64,000 nucleotides of DNA from Pumilibacter muris (GTDB lineage: Bacteria; Bacillota; Clostridia; Christensenellales; Pumilibacteraceae), in contig NZ_CALPCN010000002.1 in the NCBI RefSeq assembly GCF_943193045.1, positions 186,001 to 250,000 of the forward strand. The letters are read 5' to 3'. A program made the position numbers and the translations under genes. Position 1 is the stretch's first letter; every line of letters starts with the position of its first letter. Below the pieces are notes generated by a model that was given only the letters and a program-made list of their open reading frames with translations, was not told the DNA's origin and searched no databases. This document shows positions 59,687-64,000 of this stretch, piece by piece.

Positions 59687-60214
59687 TTATTTAATAAGTT
59701 TTGTCAGTCTTATGCTCAGTTGATTAAAGAGCAAGTCGAACACAAGAGCCAAAAGCGTGAACACAAGAGCGAGTAGCGGATAGCCGCCGAGCTTTGAGGA
59801 AATCGCAATAATGTCGATTGTTGTAATCCACTTTGCGCAAAACCACACGGCAACAAGCGCGAGGTTTGAAAAAGTCGCCATAACCGCAAGCCTTATTAAA
59901 GCCGTTTGCCATTTGGTGTAGTATAGCTTGCGTATAAAATAACTCAAAATCGCAAACGGCGCAAAAATTAAAGCGTCGAGCAAAAAAGCCGAACTCAACA
60001 CGGTTACGCCGCCTGTGAAAAACGCGATTAACAAACTAACCGCAATGCCTGCGATTCCGTACCATATTCCGCATTTGCACGCAACAATATAATAGCACAA
60101 CGCCGCGAACATTAAAAGCGACACTTTGAGCCAACCGAAGTTTGTTAAAAATACGCAAAGAGCGGCAATCGCCGCCCCTACCGCGCTATATGTGATTTTA
60201 CGCGTTTTGTTCAT
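59687..60214 (-). CDS. ECF-transporter-S-like integral membrane protein
   Basis: 175 residues with about five hydrophobic segments (YSAVGAAIAALCVFLTNFGW, VSLLMFAALCYYIVACKCG, ALIFAPFAILSYFIRKL and others) and a short basic start. The length and the N-terminal pattern fit substrate-binding S components of energy-coupling-factor transporters or the related DUF2232 group; no ATPase (EcfA) or EcfT gene is near, so it would share a common module. Start at 60214 after AAGGA. Substrate unknown. Confidence 0.7.
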   Translation of the reverse strand: MNKTRKITYSAVGAAIAALCVFLTNFGWLKVSLLMFAALCYYIVACKCGIWYGIAGIAVSLLIAFFTGGVTVLSSAFLLDALIFAPFAILSYFIRKLYYTKWQTALIRLAVMATFSNLALVAVWFCAKWITTIDIIAISSKLGGYPLLALVFTLLALVFDLLFNQLSIRLTKLIK

Positions 60215-60292
60215 GCAAAATCCTTTTTTATTCGCACCGCGTCGGAAAAAACTATTCCTAAGCACGGGTTCGCCCGAGAAACAACCTCGCGC

Positions 60293-60913
60293 CTACCCGC
60301 AACAACGCGTCATGCTGCAACAACAGTCGGTTAAACAGTAGGCAAGACAACAGTTGCTAAGCATGTTGCCGCCGCACATTTGCCCGTCTTGCTGTTGCTG
60401 AACGGGAGGCGGTCCCTGCATGGGTTCAACTCCTATTGTGCGAGCGTCGGCTTGCGGATTGCCCATAACCAAATCGAGCTTTTCGAGCGCCGATTTGTAT
60501 TTATCGTTGCTCGGCTCCATTTCAACCGCAAGCGAAAGTTGCTTGCGGCTGTCGGTGAGCCACTCGCGTTTATAAAAAATTATAGACTGCAAATAATGCC
60601 ACTGCGCCGTGCGGTTGCTTATCGCGTCGAGCCGCGACTGCGCTTCGTCGTAGCTTCCCTTTTTAATAAGGTCGTCTATTAAACCGTAATCGCCGTCGCC
60701 GAATGTTTCCTGCGCCTTTTTCTTTTCGAAATCGGCGCAAATCATAGCCCAAGCCGATTCAAGCTCGCTCAACTTACGCGCGCCTTCGTTCCCTTCGGCG
60801 CCCGACTTAAAACGCTGCTCGCCGTATTGCGCTTTCAGCTCTTCGTAGCGGGCGCGAAGTTCTTCTTCGCTTGCTTCGGGGCTCAGCCCCAACTCGTTGT
60901 AAGGGTCTTTCAT
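60293..60913 (-). CDS. J-domain-like protein with TPR-like middle and cysteine-rich tail
   Basis: 206 residues. The N-terminal part (DPYNELGLSPEASEEELRAR) has J-domain rhythm but the HPD motif that stimulates Hsp70 is absent. A helical middle (about 75-155) resembles one or two TPR units (AQWHYLQSIIFYKREWLTDS). The end is remarkable: MCGGNMLSNCCLAYCLTDCC, then CSMTRCCG. The start at 60913 has GAGG 5 bases upstream. It follows an SPFH gene and a DUF5685 gene in one direction. Function unknown. Confidence 0.8.
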   Translation of the reverse strand: MKDPYNELGLSPEASEEELRARYEELKAQYGEQRFKSGAEGNEGARKLSELESAWAMICADFEKKKAQETFGDGDYGLIDDLIKKGSYDEAQSRLDAISNRTAQWHYLQSIIFYKREWLTDSRKQLSLAVEMEPSNDKYKSALEKLDLVMGNPQADARTIGVEPMQGPPPVQQQQDGQMCGGNMLSNCCLAYCLTDCCCSMTRCCG

Positions 60914-61003
60914 TTTTACCTCTTTTCGGCTTTTCATTCTGAAAAGCACGCAAAACGTTTTAAAGTATTGTTCGCTTTAAAAAACCGTCGCCGCAAATTT
61001 CTT

Positions 61004-62104
61004 TTACGGATTCGAAGGGTTCGTAGGGTCGGTCGGAATAATTACCTGCGCGTTGCCGTCGGTAATCATAACGCTCGGAAGTTTGCCGTCCCACTTAGAC
61101 AAATATTCAACATATTTAAGATAGTCGGAAATCAATTTTACTTCCGCTTCCGATTTCCCGGTGAAATCGATTTCGTAAAGCACGTCGGTAACGTTTCCTT
61201 TGTCGTCTGTAACGTTGGTTTCTTTTATCGTAAATCCGAGAGCGCGCGCAACCTCTATAGATTTAAGTTGAATTGCGTGGGCTTCCGCCTTTGCAACCTC
61301 TATTTGAGCCTGAGCTTCGGCTTTCGCAATTTCCAAATTAGCTTCCGCTTTCTTTTTGGCAACTTCGAGTTCTTTTTCGGCGTTTATAAGCGCGGTTTGC
61401 TTTTCGTATTCCGCTTTGAGCTTTTCTTGCTCCGCTATCATCTTATCTTCAACCGTCTTTTCGAAGGCGTCGCTGAATTCGATATTCGTAAGCACTACCG
61501 CAACTATATTAACATAGTAGTTTTCGTTTACGCTCTCTTTAATCACCGTTTCAACTTCGGGCGAAATAGTGGCGCGCGTTTCGATAATCGTCATAGCCGA
61601 ATATGCGGAAAGCACCGATTTAGCTTTTTCCACCGAAATGCTTTCTATACGGTTGCCGAGCACGTCCAAATTCCCGTAGTGATTGGCAATTTCTATTGCC
61701 TTAGAAGAATCTATTTGATATTGAACGGTCATGCTCACGGCCATAGTTTGAGCGTCTTTGCTATAAGCCATTGTGCTTATGTTCAAATTTTGCACTTTTG
61801 CATCGTATATTTGATACTTTTCGGTAATCCAAAAATCAAAATATGTGCCCGATGTGCGAACCTGACGCGCGTCGCCCATGTGCTTTACAACCGCCACTTC
61901 GCCCGCATCCACTGTGTGGAAACTGAACGGAATAAGCAAGAACAGCAAAAAGAACACGGCGCCCACGCCACCGAACAAAATACCTTTTTTCTTTTCTCCG
62001 CCGTTGCGGTTTTTCTTTTTAATTACTCCGTTATACACGCCGAGAACTAATCCGCCCGCAAACAAGACGAAAAACAAGATTCCGAGAACAACTGCCACAC
62101 CCAT
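61004..62104 (-). CDS. SPFH/prohibitin-family membrane protein
   Basis: 366 residues. Two hydrophobic segments (about 3-22 and 45-62) precede the SPFH/band-7 domain (FSFHTVDAGEVAVVKHMGDA, then YFDFWITEKYQIYDAKVQN). A long Ala/Glu/Lys coiled coil (about 235-290, EKELEVAKKKAEANLEIAKA) follows, and a short C-terminal domain ends the protein. Such proteins form membrane scaffolds. GGAGG precedes the ATG. Between the DUF5685 and J-like genes. Confidence 0.88.
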   Translation of the reverse strand: MGVAVVLGILFFVLFAGGLVLGVYNGVIKKKNRNGGEKKKGILFGGVGAVFFLLFLLIPFSFHTVDAGEVAVVKHMGDARQVRTSGTYFDFWITEKYQIYDAKVQNLNISTMAYSKDAQTMAVSMTVQYQIDSSKAIEIANHYGNLDVLGNRIESISVEKAKSVLSAYSAMTIIETRATISPEVETVIKESVNENYYVNIVAVVLTNIEFSDAFEKTVEDKMIAEQEKLKAEYEKQTALINAEKELEVAKKKAEANLEIAKAEAQAQIEVAKAEAHAIQLKSIEVARALGFTIKETNVTDDKGNVTDVLYEIDFTGKSEAEVKLISDYLKYVEYLSKWDGKLPSVMITDGNAQVIIPTDPTNPSNP

Positions 62105-62204
62105 AATTTTTATACCTCCTCAGTTCGCTTAACCGCGAACTTAAAAAATTTTCTGTCTTTAATATATATTGTATAACGTAAACGCAAGCGTTTATACGGT
62201 TAAA

Positions 62205-63071
62205 CTATATTTTAGGGGGCGGGAGCTTTTTTTCGCTTCCGAGCAATTCCTCGCATTTGCTCCTGAGCCCCTTGTGCACAATGTTCCGCATTAGGTCGCT
62301 CGCGCCCGTAAACGTCATTTTATTAAAACATTCGATTGCGCGGTTTACAGTGCTTGCAAGCAGAAACGTAAGCTCCCGCCTGTGCGCGTCAATAAACTGT
62401 TTTCTGTTTTTATATCCCGAGTATTCGATAAGAACGGGATTGTACCGCTTTTTTTTGAAGTCCTCGTCTATGTCGTCGATTGCGTCGGCAACGTACACGA
62501 ACTTGCCGACGTTATAAAGGAGTTTGCCAAGCTGCGCGTCGGACGAGCCTGTGAGCAAAAGCCCCAACTTTTCCATCATAACGGCGAAACAGTCCGCCAC
62601 TCGGTCTATCCCTTTCGTGTTTTGCTTTTCAAGTTCGAGTAGCTTTCCGTATTGCTCCGTTATTATTTTGTCGGCTTCGGGGAATAGCTCGGCGGCTTTG
62701 CGATAATGCTTTTTAAGCATTTTGCGCACAGCACGCTTTTTTATTCCGCCGCCGTCGTTTACGTCGTCTTGCGCCTTATTGTAGCTAAGCAAGATATTTG
62801 TTGCCACAATTTTATCGAAAAGTTCGTTGCGGCAAACAATCGTTTTTTTCTTAGGATTGCACACGCACCTTTCGTTTGAAAACGTTACTTGCTGCTTGGA
62901 ATAGTCGTGCAACAGCACGCTTAAAAACACCATATCGTAGTTGGTGGTGAAACGCGGCCATTGCCCGAACATTTTTCCTGTGGATTTGCATATTCCGCAG
63001 TAAAACGCTCTGTATAGGCAAAAGTCCGCTTGCCCTAACTCGGCTTTTACAGGAACCACATAACCGTACAA
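62205..63071 (-). CDS. DUF5685-family protein
   Basis: 288 residues. The N-terminus matches the family: YGYVVPVKAELGQADFCLYR, then AFYCGICKSTGKMFGQWPRF, with CxxC, and ERCVCNPKKKTIVCRNE. The rest is alpha-helical with acidic runs (YVADAIDDIDEDFKKKRYNP) reminiscent of isoprenoid-synthase-like metal sites. Starts with TTG after GAGG. Members are typical of Clostridia and lie near J-domain genes, as here; function unknown. Confidence 0.82.
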   Translation of the reverse strand: MYGYVVPVKAELGQADFCLYRAFYCGICKSTGKMFGQWPRFTTNYDMVFLSVLLHDYSKQQVTFSNERCVCNPKKKTIVCRNELFDKIVATNILLSYNKAQDDVNDGGGIKKRAVRKMLKKHYRKAAELFPEADKIITEQYGKLLELEKQNTKGIDRVADCFAVMMEKLGLLLTGSSDAQLGKLLYNVGKFVYVADAIDDIDEDFKKKRYNPVLIEYSGYKNRKQFIDAHRRELTFLLASTVNRAIECFNKMTFTGASDLMRNIVHKGLRSKCEELLGSEKKLPPPKI

Positions 63072-63094
63072 TTCTTTACCTCAAATTGTTTGCG

Positions 63095-64000
63095 TTAAAA
63101 AGGCTGCACAAAGCCAACTTTGCGATACACTTTCGAAAGAGTTCTCGCAGCCGTTCGCGCCGCTTTTTCGGCGCCCGTTTTCATAACCTCGTTCAAATAG
63201 GTTTTGTCGGCAAGAATACGTTTATACTCGGCTTGAACGGGTTTTAAAAACTCTATAACCGACTCGCCCACTCTCTTTTTAAAGTCGGCATAACCGAGCC
63301 CCGCGAACTCCTTTTCGGCGGCGGGCACGCTCGTGCCCGAAAAGGTTGAATACACCGTTAAAAGATTGCTTATGCCCGGCTTACTCTCGCGCTCGAATTT
63401 TATGCAAGCGTCGCTGTCGGTAACCGCCGCCTTGAACTTACGCATTATCACGTCGGGCTCGTCCGCCAAATAAACGCAATCGTTGTGATTGTCGTCCGAC
63501 TTGCTCATTTTCGACTTCGGATTCTGAAGCCCGCAAATCTTCGCGCCGTTCTTGGGAATTATCGGCTCGGGCAAAACGAACGTCGGCGAATATCTGCCGT
63601 TAAAACGTTGCGCAATGTTGCGCGCAAGCTCGACGTGTTGCTTTTGGTCTTGCCCCACAGGCACGAGCTCTGCCTGATACAACAGTATATCCGCCGCCAT
63701 GAGCACGGGATAATCGAACAGACCCACGTTTACGTTTTCGGGGTTTTTCTTGCTCTTTTCCTTAAACTGCGTCATGCGGCGCGCCTCTCCGAAAAGAGTG
63801 TTGCAATTAAGCACCCAAGCAAGTTCGGCGTGCGCCGAAACGTGCGACTGAATGAACAGCGTGCATTTTTCGGGATTTAAACCGAGCGCAAGATACATGG
63901 CAAGCATATCGAGCGTGTTCTTCCGAAAGTCTGCCGCCGAAAGGGTTACGGTGATGCTGTGCATATCCGCAACGCAATAAAAGCAGTCGTAATCTTCTTG
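63095..64000 (-). CDS. trpS: Tryptophanyl-tRNA synthetase, 5' end beyond the window
   Basis: Class I synthetase charging tRNA-Trp; the N-terminal Rossmann start and HIGH-type motif are cut off by the right edge. Visible text begins QEDYDCFYCVADMHSITV and includes DILLYQAELVPVGQDQKQHV, the KMSKS-type loop NPKSKMSKSDDNHND, and a helical C-terminus (KILADKTYLN-like text). About 302 residues are in view of a usual 330-340. It is the first gene of a set with DUF5685-SPFH-J-like reading left. Confidence 0.96.
   Translation of the reverse strand, partial: QEDYDCFYCVADMHSITVTLSAADFRKNTLDMLAMYLALGLNPEKCTLFIQSHVSAHAELAWVLNCNTLFGEARRMTQFKEKSKKNPENVNVGLFDYPVLMAADILLYQAELVPVGQDQKQHVELARNIAQRFNGRYSPTFVLPEPIIPKNGAKICGLQNPKSKMSKSDDNHNDCVYLADEPDVIMRKFKAAVTDSDACIKFERESKPGISNLLTVYSTFSGTSVPAAEKEFAGLGYADFKKRVGESVIEFLKPVQAEYKRILADKTYLNEVMKTGAEKAARTAARTLSKVYRKVGFVQPF

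Noticed and set aside
60827-62050. Plus-strand open frame of about 400 codons
   Set aside because: Antisense to the SPFH gene; basic, Phe- and Arg-rich text with no recognisable domain and no ribosome site.

Overview
The window looks like a chromosome segment of an uncultured, spore-forming-type Bacillota (Clostridia; a Christensenellales-like gut lineage would fit). This rests on gene content: a YyaC spore-protease homologue, QueH, DUF1858, DUF5685, a BspA-like leucine-rich-repeat lipoprotein, Listeria-Bacteroides (InlB-type) repeats, a Firmicutes-type L10 leader with attenuator, strong TTGACA/TATAAT promoters and GGAGG ribosome binding sites. Almost every gene lies on the minus strand, so read the map from high to low coordinates. 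Two genes run off the edges: dinB on the left and trpS on the right. No tRNA, rRNA, CRISPR array or intact insertion sequence was seen.

Left part (1-18.9 kb): dinB, a CvpA-family membrane protein, yyaC, a HAD phosphatase, a decayed alcohol-dehydrogenase-fold protein and a HisC-like aminotransferase. Then come a PrsA-like foldase lipoprotein, mfd, pth, a DUF1858 protein, uvrC, queH, prfA, a DUF1385-PrmC fusion and rpmE. PrmC methylates the release factor encoded next door (prfA), while UvrC and Mfd act together in excision repair.

Accessory part (19.1-35.0 kb): a compact five-gene operon of secreted or membrane proteins of unknown function. Two small Ig-like secreted proteins flank a 1343-residue repeat protein and two duplicated two-pass membrane proteins. 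After it come dnaA, a TetR regulator, gltX, a decayed stretch with remnants of similar surface genes, a PepV-like peptidase, thioredoxin, a BspA-like lipoprotein, an extended YidD and an unknown lipoprotein.

Ribosomal part (35.1-56.5 kb): rpmG-secE-nusG-rplK-rplA-rplJ-rplL is followed directly by S10-spc-alpha (rpsJ to rplQ), including secY, adk, map, a KOW protein, infA, rpmJ and rpoA. The rpoB-rpoC-rpsL-rpsG-fusA-tuf block that often separates these clusters is absent. Long intergenic gaps hold an L10 leader with a terminator, structured-looking leaders before rpsJ and rpsM, and a family of modular stem-loop repeats. The stems of these repeats differ between copies by compensating changes, and the copies begin just after the stop codons of rplA, rplJ and secY.

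Right part (56.5-64 kb): a small HTH regulator and an A+T-rich group (GNAT, DJ-1/PfpI, DUF6194, GyrI-like) that shares a duplicated 20-base 5' leader motif. Then an ECF-S-like membrane protein, a J-like cysteine-tailed protein, an SPFH protein, DUF5685 and trpS. The best candidates for something undescribed are the five-gene secreted/membrane operon with its decayed relative, and the covarying repeat family inside the ribosomal operons.
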